DNA of 64,000 nucleotides, taken from the NCBI RefSeq assembly GCF_030848575.1, contig NZ_JAVDDX010000001.1, positions 1,178,001 to 1,242,000 of the forward strand, given 5' to 3'. The number at the start of each line of letters is the position of its first letter. Position 1 is the stretch's first letter. Origin of the DNA: Haloarcula sp. H-GB4 (GTDB lineage: Archaea; Halobacteriota; Halobacteria; Halobacteriales; Haloarculaceae). The position numbers and the translations under genes were made by a program. Under the pieces are notes generated by a model. The model ran no database searches, had not been told where the DNA came from, and was given only the letters and a program-made list of their open reading frames with translations. Shown here in pieces: positions 8,819-16,395 of this stretch.

Positions 8819-9772
8819 ATGGTCTCTGAAATATTCGACCCGGAGCGGTGGAGTGCCATCGACCGGTTCGACTTCACCGATATCACTTATCACCGCTCAA
8901 CCGACACGGGTGCGGTCCGTATCGCCTTCGACCGCCCGGAGAAGCGCAACGCCTTCCGGCCGGAGACGGTCGACGAACTTGCGACGGCGCTGGACCACGC
9001 CAAGCGCCAGACCGACGTTGGCTGTGTCCTCCTGACCGGGAACGGCCCATCCGAGAAGGACGGCGGCTGGGCTTTCTGCTCCGGCGGCGACCAGGGTATT
9101 CGAGGTGAAAGCGGCTACGAGTACAGCGAGTCGCTACGCGACTCGGACACAGCGAGCGGGGAGCAAAGCGACCCGCGAGAGACGAGCGACGGCGTGGAAG
9201 ATGACGCGCCGGAAAACGTCGGCCGGCTTCACATCCTCGAAGTACAGCGCCAGATCCGCCACATCCCCAAACCCGTCGTCGCCGTCGTCCCGGGGTGGGC
9301 CGTCGGCGGCGGCCACTCGCTGCACGTCGTCTGTGACCTCACGCTCGCCAGCGAGGAACACGCGAAGTTCCTCCAGACGGACCCCGACGTGGGGAGCTTC
9401 GACGGCGGCTTCGGCTCGGCGTATCTCGCACGGCAGGTGGGACAAAAGAAGGCCCGGGAAGTGTTCTTCCTCGGCAAGACCTACGATGCCGACGAAGCCG
9501 CCGACATGGGGATGGTCAACGACGTGGTGCCTCACGAAGACTTAGAAGATACTGCCATCGAGTGGGCCGAGCGGATGAACGAGAAGTCACCGACGGCGAT
9601 GCGGATGCTCAAGTACGCGTTCAATCTGGACTCCGACGGCATGGTCGGACAGCAGGTGTTCGCCGGGGAGGCGACGCGGCTGGCCTACATGACCGACGAG
9701 GCTCAGGAAGGACGGGACGCGTTCAACGAGGGCCGCAACCCGGATTTCGACGACGTGCCGTGGCATTACTGA
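8819..9772 (+). CDS. menB: 1,4-dihydroxy-2-naphthoyl-CoA synthase
   Basis: Closes the second ring of the naphthoquinone by an intramolecular Claisen condensation of o-succinylbenzoyl-CoA. The protein has 317 residues and a crotonase fold. It shows the MenB-type CSGGDQGIRGESGYEYSESL, VPGWAVGGGHSLHVVCDLTL and the C-terminal GRNPDFDDVPWHY. An acidic insert of roughly 30 residues after the GGDQ segment (around residues 105-135) is not typical of bacterial MenB and is probably a halophilic surface loop. It stands alone between menF-menD and the menA-menC-menE operon. Confidence 0.93.
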   Translation: MVSEIFDPERWSAIDRFDFTDITYHRSTDTGAVRIAFDRPEKRNAFRPETVDELATALDHAKRQTDVGCVLLTGNGPSEKDGGWAFCSGGDQGIRGESGYEYSESLRDSDTASGEQSDPRETSDGVEDDAPENVGRLHILEVQRQIRHIPKPVVAVVPGWAVGGGHSLHVVCDLTLASEEHAKFLQTDPDVGSFDGGFGSAYLARQVGQKKAREVFFLGKTYDADEAADMGMVNDVVPHEDLEDTAIEWAERMNEKSPTAMRMLKYAFNLDSDGMVGQQVFAGEATRLAYMTDEAQEGRDAFNEGRNPDFDDVPWHY

Positions 9773-9793
9773 CTCACGCCACGTAACCGCCGG

Positions 9794-10144
9794 TCAGTCC
9801 TCGTAAGCGAGGGTCATGACCCACTGCGAGAAGGTGTCGTCGTGGGGGTCGACTTCTTCGTCGCCGATAAAGGGCGAGAGCTGGTCACCGGCCATCAGAA
9901 GTGAGAAGTCGAGGTCGCGGGCCGCGGGTGTCAGGTAGTACGTGTTGTGCCCCTCGTACACCGTCTCCTCACGCTGGATGAGGTCCTTCTCGAACAGGGA
10001 CTCGACGATTCGACTCCCCTTCCGCGAGGAGACGTCGAGTTCCTTCCAGAAGTCGCTCTGGTGGATGCCACCGGACTCACGAATCAGTTCGAGCCCGGCC
10101 CGCTCGCCGTCAGAAAGGTCCGCCTCCGACGCTGCTGAACTCAT
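9794..10144 (-). CDS. Winged helix-turn-helix (MarR-like) protein
   Basis: 116 residues. The N-terminal 70 form a winged helix: LSDGERAGLELIRESGGIHQ, then DFWKELDVSSRKGSRIVESL as recognition helix, and EETVYEGHNTYYLTPAARDL as wing. The C-terminal 40 residues are acidic with no recognised domain. It converges with menB and lies between blocks of menaquinone genes, so quinone-linked regulation is possible but not shown. Confidence 0.7.
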   Translation of the reverse strand: MSSAASEADLSDGERAGLELIRESGGIHQSDFWKELDVSSRKGSRIVESLFEKDLIQREETVYEGHNTYYLTPAARDLDFSLLMAGDQLSPFIGDEEVDPHDDTFSQWVMTLAYED

Positions 10145-10171
10145 GTATTGTGTACACCGTGAGACGGCCGC

Positions 10172-10909
10172 TTAAATCTGACCTTCGACCGGGCGGTACG
10201 GCGTCCGGCATGGCGGCCCGGCCGCGTGCCGATACTCGTGGTCCGAACCAAGTGTGATGAGCGACGACGACCGCGTGCCGAAGCCGTCACCGTGGACGCA
10301 GACGCCGTACTCGTGGTCGCTGATGGTTTCGCCTGCCCGATCAATCCATTCGTCGGCGGATTCGCTGGGCTCCGGAACCAGCGCCTCGCGCAACCGCGTC
10401 GCGTTGGTCGCTTGCTCCTCGCCGGCATCGGGCCGATGGGCTGGAATCCGGTAGTCGCCGTCCGCGCCAACGTTGACGATGACGTGAACGCCGGGCTTGA
10501 AGTTCTGGACCGCGAGCTGGCCGTCCCATTCTAGCAGGACGGCAGCGTTCTCGTCTGCCAGCAGAAGGTTAAATCCCGAGTATTCGGCGTCTCTGGTCGC
10601 TTGCTCGACAGCACGGGCGGCTGACTCCGCGCTCTCGTGACTCAACGCGTCCCGGACAAGCAGGCCGCGCGAGCGGTCGCCGGCAAGGTCGGCGTCGACC
10701 CAGCGGTTCGTCACCGCCGCTAGCAGGCCGTGCTCGTTGTAGCCGATCCACGTCCCGTCGGCTTCTTCGTCGGCCGGCGCGACAACGCGACTGCCCCAGT
10801 GGCGCTGTTGTGGCGGCTGTGACGGCCTCTCGAGTCGCTCGTCGCGGTTCGCCGCGACCGCGACCGGCGTGCCGTCGAAGACCTGCCACGCGAGGACGAT
10901 TGTACACAC
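10172..10909 (-). CDS. NRDE (TANGO2-like) family protein
   Basis: 245-residue protein starting at a GTG: MCTIVLAWQVFDGTPVAVAA followed by NRDERLERPS, with the family-naming NRDE at residues 21-24. The second residue is Cys, as in N-terminal-nucleophile hydrolases after Met removal. Eukaryotic relatives (TANGO2) have been linked to haem or lipid handling, but the prokaryotic role is not settled. Two further conserved blocks are visible: WIGYNEHGLLAAVTNRW and DEYGVCVHGDGFG-like residues near 205-215. It sits 54 nt upstream of the end of menE but in the same direction. Confidence 0.85.
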   Translation of the reverse strand: MCTIVLAWQVFDGTPVAVAANRDERLERPSQPPQQRHWGSRVVAPADEEADGTWIGYNEHGLLAAVTNRWVDADLAGDRSRGLLVRDALSHESAESAARAVEQATRDAEYSGFNLLLADENAAVLLEWDGQLAVQNFKPGVHVIVNVGADGDYRIPAHRPDAGEEQATNATRLREALVPEPSESADEWIDRAGETISDHEYGVCVHGDGFGTRSSSLITLGSDHEYRHAAGPPCRTPYRPVEGQI

Positions 10910-10963
10910 GGAACTCCATACGCTATCGACGTAGAAAACCGCTTGGCCGCGAGCCCCAATCCG

Positions 10964-12487
10964 CTATACGGATTCGTTCGACTCGCCGGCAGTCCCGAGG
11001 CGCGACCGGACGGCGGACCGGTCGACAGTCCCCGAGGCCGTCCGCGGGAGCGCATCGACTGCCCGCACCGTCTTTGGCACCTCGTACGGCGCGAGTCGCT
11101 CAGTGCAGTAGTCGCGAACCACTGCGGGCGATACGTCCCCGACGACTAGTGCGGCGACACGCTGTCCCCACTCCTCGTCCGGAAGGCCCACGACGGCCGC
11201 GTCCTCGACCATAGGGTGTTCACGAATGGTGCCGGCAACCGTCGATGCGTCGACATTCTCCCCGCCGGTCACGATCCGGTCGTCGACGCGGCCCTCGACC
11301 CAGAGACGACCGTCCGCGTCCCGATAGCCGATGTCGCCGGTCCGGAAACCGTGGTCGCTGAACGCGTCACCGTCGCCGTTCAGATAGCCCGGCGTGACCG
11401 TGGGGCCGTCGACGACTATCTCGCCGCGTTCACCGGGGTCACAGGCGGCCCCGTCGTCGACAACGGTCACGTCGGTGAACACGAGCGGCTGGCCGACGGT
11501 GCCGGCGTGTTCGAAGGCTGTCTCGGGCCGCGCCGTCGCTATCTGTGACGACGTCTCTGTCATCCCGTAGGTGGGACAGACCGGGACGTACCGCTCCCGA
11601 CACCGTTCGATGAGTGTCTCGCTGGCCGGCCCGCCGCCGAGCAGGACGAACCGGAGCGAGGACGGCGGTTCCCAGCCCGCGTCCAGCAGCCGCGACAGCA
11701 TCGTCGGCACCAGCGAGACGCCAGTCACCTCGTGTTTCGCAAACACCTGCTGTGTCGCGTTAGCGTCGAACGACCGCTGGACGACGGCCACAGTGCCGTA
11801 TAGCGCGCTCCGGACGAACGGCGCCAGTCCGCCCATGTGGTAGGTCGGGAGGCAGACCAGCCAGCGGTCATCCGGAAGAACGCCGAGGCGGTACGATGAC
11901 GCGACGGCGCTGGCGACGAGGTTGCCGACGGTCAGCTGGACGCCTTTCGGCTCGCTGGTGGTTCCAGAGGTAAAAATGACCAGTTGGGTGGCCGTCCGGG
12001 AGAGAGTCGCCGGGGTCACGTCGGTGGCTGTTTCGTCGGCCGAGACCGTCGCTGCTGTCTCGTCGGCGACAGCAGCCGCTGAAAGGTCTGCACCGACCGA
12101 AACGACGGGACAGCCGTCGATGTCACCCGCCAGCGACGCGGTGCTGTCCCCGCAGACCAGCAGGTCGGCGTCAACCGTCGAGAGCTGGCTCTGGAGCGTC
12201 CCCGTGTCGAGTTCGACGTTCAGCGGCGCGAGCGTCGCCCCCAGTCGCATCGCCGCAAACAGGAGCGTCCCGACTGCCGGCCGCGTCGGCAGGAGCGTCG
12301 CGACAGTGGCGTCCTGGGCGTCGATTCGCCGGTCGAGTTCAGCAGCCACCGCATCGACGGCGGCGTCGAGTTCCCGGTAGGTGACCGCGTTTCCGGAGGC
12401 CGCCGCGACCATCGCCGTCCGGTCAGGCGTCGTCTCGGCACGGTGCGTTACGAGATCCTCTGTCGGCCAGTTGAAAGGATCACGCAT
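10964..12487 (-). CDS. menE: o-Succinylbenzoate--CoA ligase
   Basis: Activates o-succinylbenzoate with ATP and CoA for MenB. The 507-residue ANL-family protein shows the AMP-binding loop VIFTSGTTSEPKGVQLTVGN, the YGMTETSSQ motif, FRTGDIGYRDADGRLWVEGR and the hinge VDDRIVTGGENVDAST. The normally conserved C-terminal lysine of the adenylation step (PRTxxGKxxR) reads LPRTASGTVDR, with Thr487 in place of Lys. It starts inside the end of menC (8-nt overlap). Assignment rests on the menA-menC-menE operon; by sequence alone it could be another acyl-CoA ligase. Confidence 0.9.
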   Translation of the reverse strand: MRDPFNWPTEDLVTHRAETTPDRTAMVAAASGNAVTYRELDAAVDAVAAELDRRIDAQDATVATLLPTRPAVGTLLFAAMRLGATLAPLNVELDTGTLQSQLSTVDADLLVCGDSTASLAGDIDGCPVVSVGADLSAAAVADETAATVSADETATDVTPATLSRTATQLVIFTSGTTSEPKGVQLTVGNLVASAVASSYRLGVLPDDRWLVCLPTYHMGGLAPFVRSALYGTVAVVQRSFDANATQQVFAKHEVTGVSLVPTMLSRLLDAGWEPPSSLRFVLLGGGPASETLIERCRERYVPVCPTYGMTETSSQIATARPETAFEHAGTVGQPLVFTDVTVVDDGAACDPGERGEIVVDGPTVTPGYLNGDGDAFSDHGFRTGDIGYRDADGRLWVEGRVDDRIVTGGENVDASTVAGTIREHPMVEDAAVVGLPDEEWGQRVAALVVGDVSPAVVRDYCTERLAPYEVPKTVRAVDALPRTASGTVDRSAVRSRLGTAGESNESV

Positions 12488-13526
12488 CGGGTTCCACCTC
12501 CGCCGGGTCGATGCCGAGGCCGGTCGACTGGGGAACCGACATCGATCCGTCAGTTACCGTTGTCGGGTCCGGCGCGAGGTCGGCGGCCAGTCGGTCGCCG
12601 GTCGCCAGACCGCACGCGGCCACATCGGGAATCGCGGCGGCGACGTGTAGCGCCGCAACGCGGGCGACGACGGCGTCGATAGTCGTCGTGACGACCGGCT
12701 TGACGCCCTGCTCGCGGGCCCGAAGTGCCAGCGTATGGGCGTTGCCGGGGCCGCCCAGCACCATCGGTTTCAGTATCAGTACGTCGGCCGCGTCGGCGTC
12801 GAGCACGCTGTCGACCCGGCGTTCGACAAGGGATTCATCGAGCGCGACACCGACACCGTTGCCCCGCAGCTCAGCGTGGCCGGCGAGGTCATCAGTCGGA
12901 AGCGGCTGTTCGACGTAGGCCACGTCCAGCGGCGCGAGGCGGTCGAAGGCGTCTTGCGCCTGGTCACGGGACCACGCGCCGTTGGCGTCGGCCCGCAGGG
13001 TCACACCGTCGCCCACCCGCTCGCGGACGGTCCGAACGCGCGCCACGTCTTCGTCGACGGTTCGCTTCCCGACCTTGAGCTTACAACAGTCGTAGCCGGC
13101 CGCGACCGCCCGCTCGACGGCGTCGGCGGTCTCAGCCGGTGACCCGTCGCCGACTGTCGCGTTGACCGGGACGCGATTACAGTGCCTCTCAGGCTCGAAC
13201 CACTGGTACAGCGGCACGCAATCGGCCTTGGCGTCGGCGTCCAGTAGCGCGGTCGCAAAACCGTGTCGGGCGGCAGGAACCGATGCGGCGTCCAGCGACA
13301 GCAGGACATCCGTGTGCCCGCCGTCGGCCGCAACCGTGGCAGCGTCGTCAAGTCCATGGTGGCAGTCGTCAACGGACTCCGTCCAGCCCGGGAGCGGCGT
13401 AGCTTCGCCGACGCCGGTTTCGCCGCGGTGGTCGTAGCGAACGACGAACCCCGAGCGCTGGCTAATCGTCTCGCGGGCGGTGGCAAGCGGACTCGACAGC
13501 GGGAGCGAAAACGAATCGACCATCAT
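12480..13526 (-). CDS. menC: o-Succinylbenzoate synthase
   Basis: Enolase-superfamily dehydratase that makes o-succinylbenzoate. The protein has 348 residues. The catalytic set is visible in order: the Lys pair in CCKLKVGKR, metal ligands in LRADANGAW, YVEQPLP and VALDESL, and the second acid/base Lys in LILKPMVLGG. It begins at an ATG overlapping the menA stop (ATGA) and overlaps menE at its other end, so all three are one tightly coupled operon. Related dipeptide epimerases and mandelate-racemase proteins share the residues, but the operon settles the call. Confidence 0.94.
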   Translation of the reverse strand: MMVDSFSLPLSSPLATARETISQRSGFVVRYDHRGETGVGEATPLPGWTESVDDCHHGLDDAATVAADGGHTDVLLSLDAASVPAARHGFATALLDADAKADCVPLYQWFEPERHCNRVPVNATVGDGSPAETADAVERAVAAGYDCCKLKVGKRTVDEDVARVRTVRERVGDGVTLRADANGAWSRDQAQDAFDRLAPLDVAYVEQPLPTDDLAGHAELRGNGVGVALDESLVERRVDSVLDADAADVLILKPMVLGGPGNAHTLALRAREQGVKPVVTTTIDAVVARVAALHVAAAIPDVAACGLATGDRLAADLAPDPTTVTDGSMSVPQSTGLGIDPAEVEPDA

Positions 13527-14482
13527 AGTAGCTGTGTGGCAGCGAGACCCGCCGCGAACAGGACAGAGTGGGCGAACAGCGTCTGGCCGACCCGTTCGAG
13601 CGTCGGATTCAGTGCGTCGCCGTCGGTCTGTGTGAGGACTGTTTTCGAGATAGTCGACGCTAGTGGCAGCGTAAGCAGCGGGGCCAGTGCCGCCAGTCCG
13701 TACTGGCTGTCAAAGGCGAACACGACAGGGACGACGTAGGCCATCCCGACCATCAGGAGGAACTCGACGCGGCTCCATCCATAGCCAAGATAGACCGCTA
13801 ACGTCTTTTTGCCCGTGGCGCGGTCCGTCTCGCGGTCGCGAATGTTGTTGACGACGAGAATCGCCGTCGACAGCCCGGCTGCTGGGAGACTGGCTGTAAT
13901 GGCGGCGGCAGTGACCGATCCTGGGGGGAGCGTCATCGGAAACGTGCCGACGCCGCTTGCGCTCGCAACGGCCTGTACGTAGTATGTGCCGGTCACAGCG
14001 ACGAGGCCGAAGTAGACGAACACGAACAGGTCGCCTAGGCCGCGGTAGCCATAGGGGAACGGACCGCCGGTGTAGAGAATTCCGGCGGCGATGCCTGAGA
14101 GGCCAACCACGACGATGGGCAGACCGCCGACAGCGACGAGATAGACGCCGATGACGACGGCGAGACCGTAGGTCGCTATCATCGCTCGCTTGACCTCCTC
14201 GGCATCGATGAGGCCGCCAGCGGTCACGCGGGTGAACCCCTCACGCTCATCGGTGTCGGCCCCCTTCACCGCATCGTAGTAGTCGTTCGCGAAGTTCGTT
14301 CCAATCTGGATAAGCAGCGCGCCCACCAGCGCCGCAACTGCCGGCACTGGAGCGAAGACGCCAGCGTGGACCGCCAGCCCCATTCCCACGATGACCGGCG
14401 CAGCCCCGGCAGGCAGTGTCTGTGGCCGTGCGGCCATCACCCACGCCTGTCGCTTCGAAACGTCCGCCGTCGCTGTACTCAT
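13523..14482 (-). CDS. menA: 1,4-dihydroxy-2-naphthoate polyprenyltransferase
   Basis: Integral membrane UbiA-family enzyme that attaches the isoprenoid tail to the naphthoate ring. It has 319 residues and about eight or nine membrane helices. The first Asp-rich motif is NFANDYYDAVKGADTDEREG and the second NNIRDRETDRATGKKT, together binding the Mg-prenyl diphosphate. It is the first gene of the menA-menC-menE operon. Confidence 0.95.
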   Translation of the reverse strand: MSTATADVSKRQAWVMAARPQTLPAGAAPVIVGMGLAVHAGVFAPVPAVAALVGALLIQIGTNFANDYYDAVKGADTDEREGFTRVTAGGLIDAEEVKRAMIATYGLAVVIGVYLVAVGGLPIVVVGLSGIAAGILYTGGPFPYGYRGLGDLFVFVYFGLVAVTGTYYVQAVASASGVGTFPMTLPPGSVTAAAITASLPAAGLSTAILVVNNIRDRETDRATGKKTLAVYLGYGWSRVEFLLMVGMAYVVPVVFAFDSQYGLAALAPLLTLPLASTISKTVLTQTDGDALNPTLERVGQTLFAHSVLFAAGLAATQLL

Positions 14483-14584
14483 TGGTGAAAACTGGGGACG
14501 CTATCCCCAAAGCGGCTGTGGTTCGACAGACACCCAAAATATGACCGGTTCCGAGACAGCAAGATCAGGGGAGTATCACAACCA

Positions 14585-14592
14585 CTTTATCA
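14585..14592 (+). promoter_or_regulatory. TATA box of the acyl-CoA synthetase gene
   Basis: CTTTATCA centred about 28 nt before the ATG at 14617, the spacing expected for a leaderless archaeal transcript. Confidence 0.6.
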
Positions 14593-14616
14593 TGATTAAC
14601 CATACGGTAGCCTGAG

Positions 14617-16236
14617 ATGCACAAGCCACTGCTGACCACGGATTTTCTCGACCGTGCACGGGAATACTACGGGGACAAAGAGGCTGTTGTCGCCACGACC
14701 GGTGAACGCTTCACGTACGACGAGTTCGGGGAGCGAGCCGACGGGTTCTCGGCGGCGATGGCTGCCCGTGGCATCGAGAGGGGGGACCGGGTGGCCGTGC
14801 TGGACCCGAACACGCACTACCAGCTCGAAGCGGCCTACGGAACCATGCAACTGGGCGCGGTCCACACGCCGCTGAACTACCGGCTCGTGCCGGACGATTT
14901 CGAATATATTCTCTCGGACGCCGAGGTCGACGCCGTCTACGCGGACTACGAGTACGCCGATAAAATCGAGCCGATCCGCGACGAGGTGCCCACGGAAATC
15001 TTCGTCACCAACGACACGGACGCCGTCGACGGCGACTGGGAGTCCTTCGACGAAATCATCGAGGAGGCGGGAACCGACTACGAGCGCCCCGAGATGGACG
15101 AGGACGACCTCATCACGATCAACTACACCTCGGGGACTACCGGCGACCCGAAGGGTGTCTGTCGGACCCACCGGACCGAGACACTCCACGCCTACATCGT
15201 TGCGCTCCATCAGGAGATTTCGGACGACGATGTCTACCTCTGGACGCTCCCGATGTTCCACGTCAACGGCTGGGGCCACATCTTCTCGGTCACCGGCATG
15301 GGCGCGAAACACGTCTGTACCCGCGGCGTTGACGCCGAAGGCATCTTCAACGCTGTCAGGACAGAAGACGTGTCCTATCTCTGTGGCGCGCCGACGGTGC
15401 TGAACATCTTGGCGGACCGCTATGCAGCCCACGACGGAGAGATCGAGACGACCGGTGCGAACGATGTGCGCATCGCAACGGCCGGCAGCGCACCGCCGGA
15501 GGCCGTCATCCGAGCCGTCGAAGACGACTTCGGCTGGTACCTGAAACACGTCTACGGCGCGACCGAAACCGGCCCACTCGTCACGACTTCAGACGCCCGG
15601 CGGTTCTTCGAAGACGGAAGCGACGCCCGCTTCAGCGTCAAGAAGCGCCAGGGCATCGGCTACCTTGGGACCGATGTCCGGGTCGTCGACGAGGACGGCA
15701 ACGATGTGCCACACGACGACGAGACGCTGGGGGAGGTCGTCGTCCGCGGCAATCAGGTGATGGACCGCTACTGGAACAAGCCCGAACAGACGGAGGAGGC
15801 CTTCTCCGACCGTGTCGAGGGCTACTACCACATGGGCGACCTGGCGACGGTCGACGAGGATGGCATGGTTGCCATCCGCGACCGGAAGAAGGACATCATC
15901 ATTTCCGGCGGCGAGAACATCTCCAGCATCGAACTGGAGGATACACTCTACGAACACGACGCCGTCAGCGATGTCGCAGTTATCCCCGCCCCGAGCGACG
16001 AGTGGGGCGAGACACCGAAAGCCTTCGTCGTCCCTAACTCAGGCGATCCTGACAACCCGGGCGTGACAGCTGAAGACCTCCGGAACTTCACCCGAGAACA
16101 ACTGGCGACCTACAAAGTCGTCCGCCGCGTGGAGTTCGTTGAGGAACTACCCACGACGGCGACCGGCAAGGTCCAGAAGTACGAGCTCCGCGAACAGGAG
16201 TGGGAAGACGAAGACGAGATGGTCGGCCAGGGATAG
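14617..16236 (+). CDS. Acyl-CoA synthetase (AMP-forming), fatty-acid CoA ligase type
   Basis: 539-residue ANL-family enzyme activating a carboxylic acid to its CoA ester. It shows TINYTSGTTGDPKGVCRTHR (phosphate loop), VYGATETGPLV, YYHMGDLATVDEDGMVAIRD, the hinge RKKDIIISGGENIS, and an intact C-terminal lysine, K518 in TTATGKVQKYELR. Family members next to this one act on medium or long fatty acids, but the substrate is not readable here. It is divergent from the menaquinone operon and transcribed alone. Confidence 0.88.
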   Translation: MHKPLLTTDFLDRAREYYGDKEAVVATTGERFTYDEFGERADGFSAAMAARGIERGDRVAVLDPNTHYQLEAAYGTMQLGAVHTPLNYRLVPDDFEYILSDAEVDAVYADYEYADKIEPIRDEVPTEIFVTNDTDAVDGDWESFDEIIEEAGTDYERPEMDEDDLITINYTSGTTGDPKGVCRTHRTETLHAYIVALHQEISDDDVYLWTLPMFHVNGWGHIFSVTGMGAKHVCTRGVDAEGIFNAVRTEDVSYLCGAPTVLNILADRYAAHDGEIETTGANDVRIATAGSAPPEAVIRAVEDDFGWYLKHVYGATETGPLVTTSDARRFFEDGSDARFSVKKRQGIGYLGTDVRVVDEDGNDVPHDDETLGEVVVRGNQVMDRYWNKPEQTEEAFSDRVEGYYHMGDLATVDEDGMVAIRDRKKDIIISGGENISSIELEDTLYEHDAVSDVAVIPAPSDEWGETPKAFVVPNSGDPDNPGVTAEDLRNFTREQLATYKVVRRVEFVEELPTTATGKVQKYELREQEWEDEDEMVGQG

Positions 16237-16395
16237 CCATGCGCGCGAACTTCACGTAAGTGTAAATTATCTAAAACCAAGCACGGCCGAAAGATGGAAC
16301 ACGTAGCCCGTCAATGACGGGCATATGTTACCGTCCGATTTCAGAGATGGTCTTTTAACTCAGCGTCCTATAATGTGTGACTACTACCCAAAGGT

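Noticed and set aside
14617..16236. Second o-succinylbenzoate ligase
   Set aside because: It is divergent from the men operon and has the features of fatty-acid CoA ligases; MenE is already encoded in the operon.
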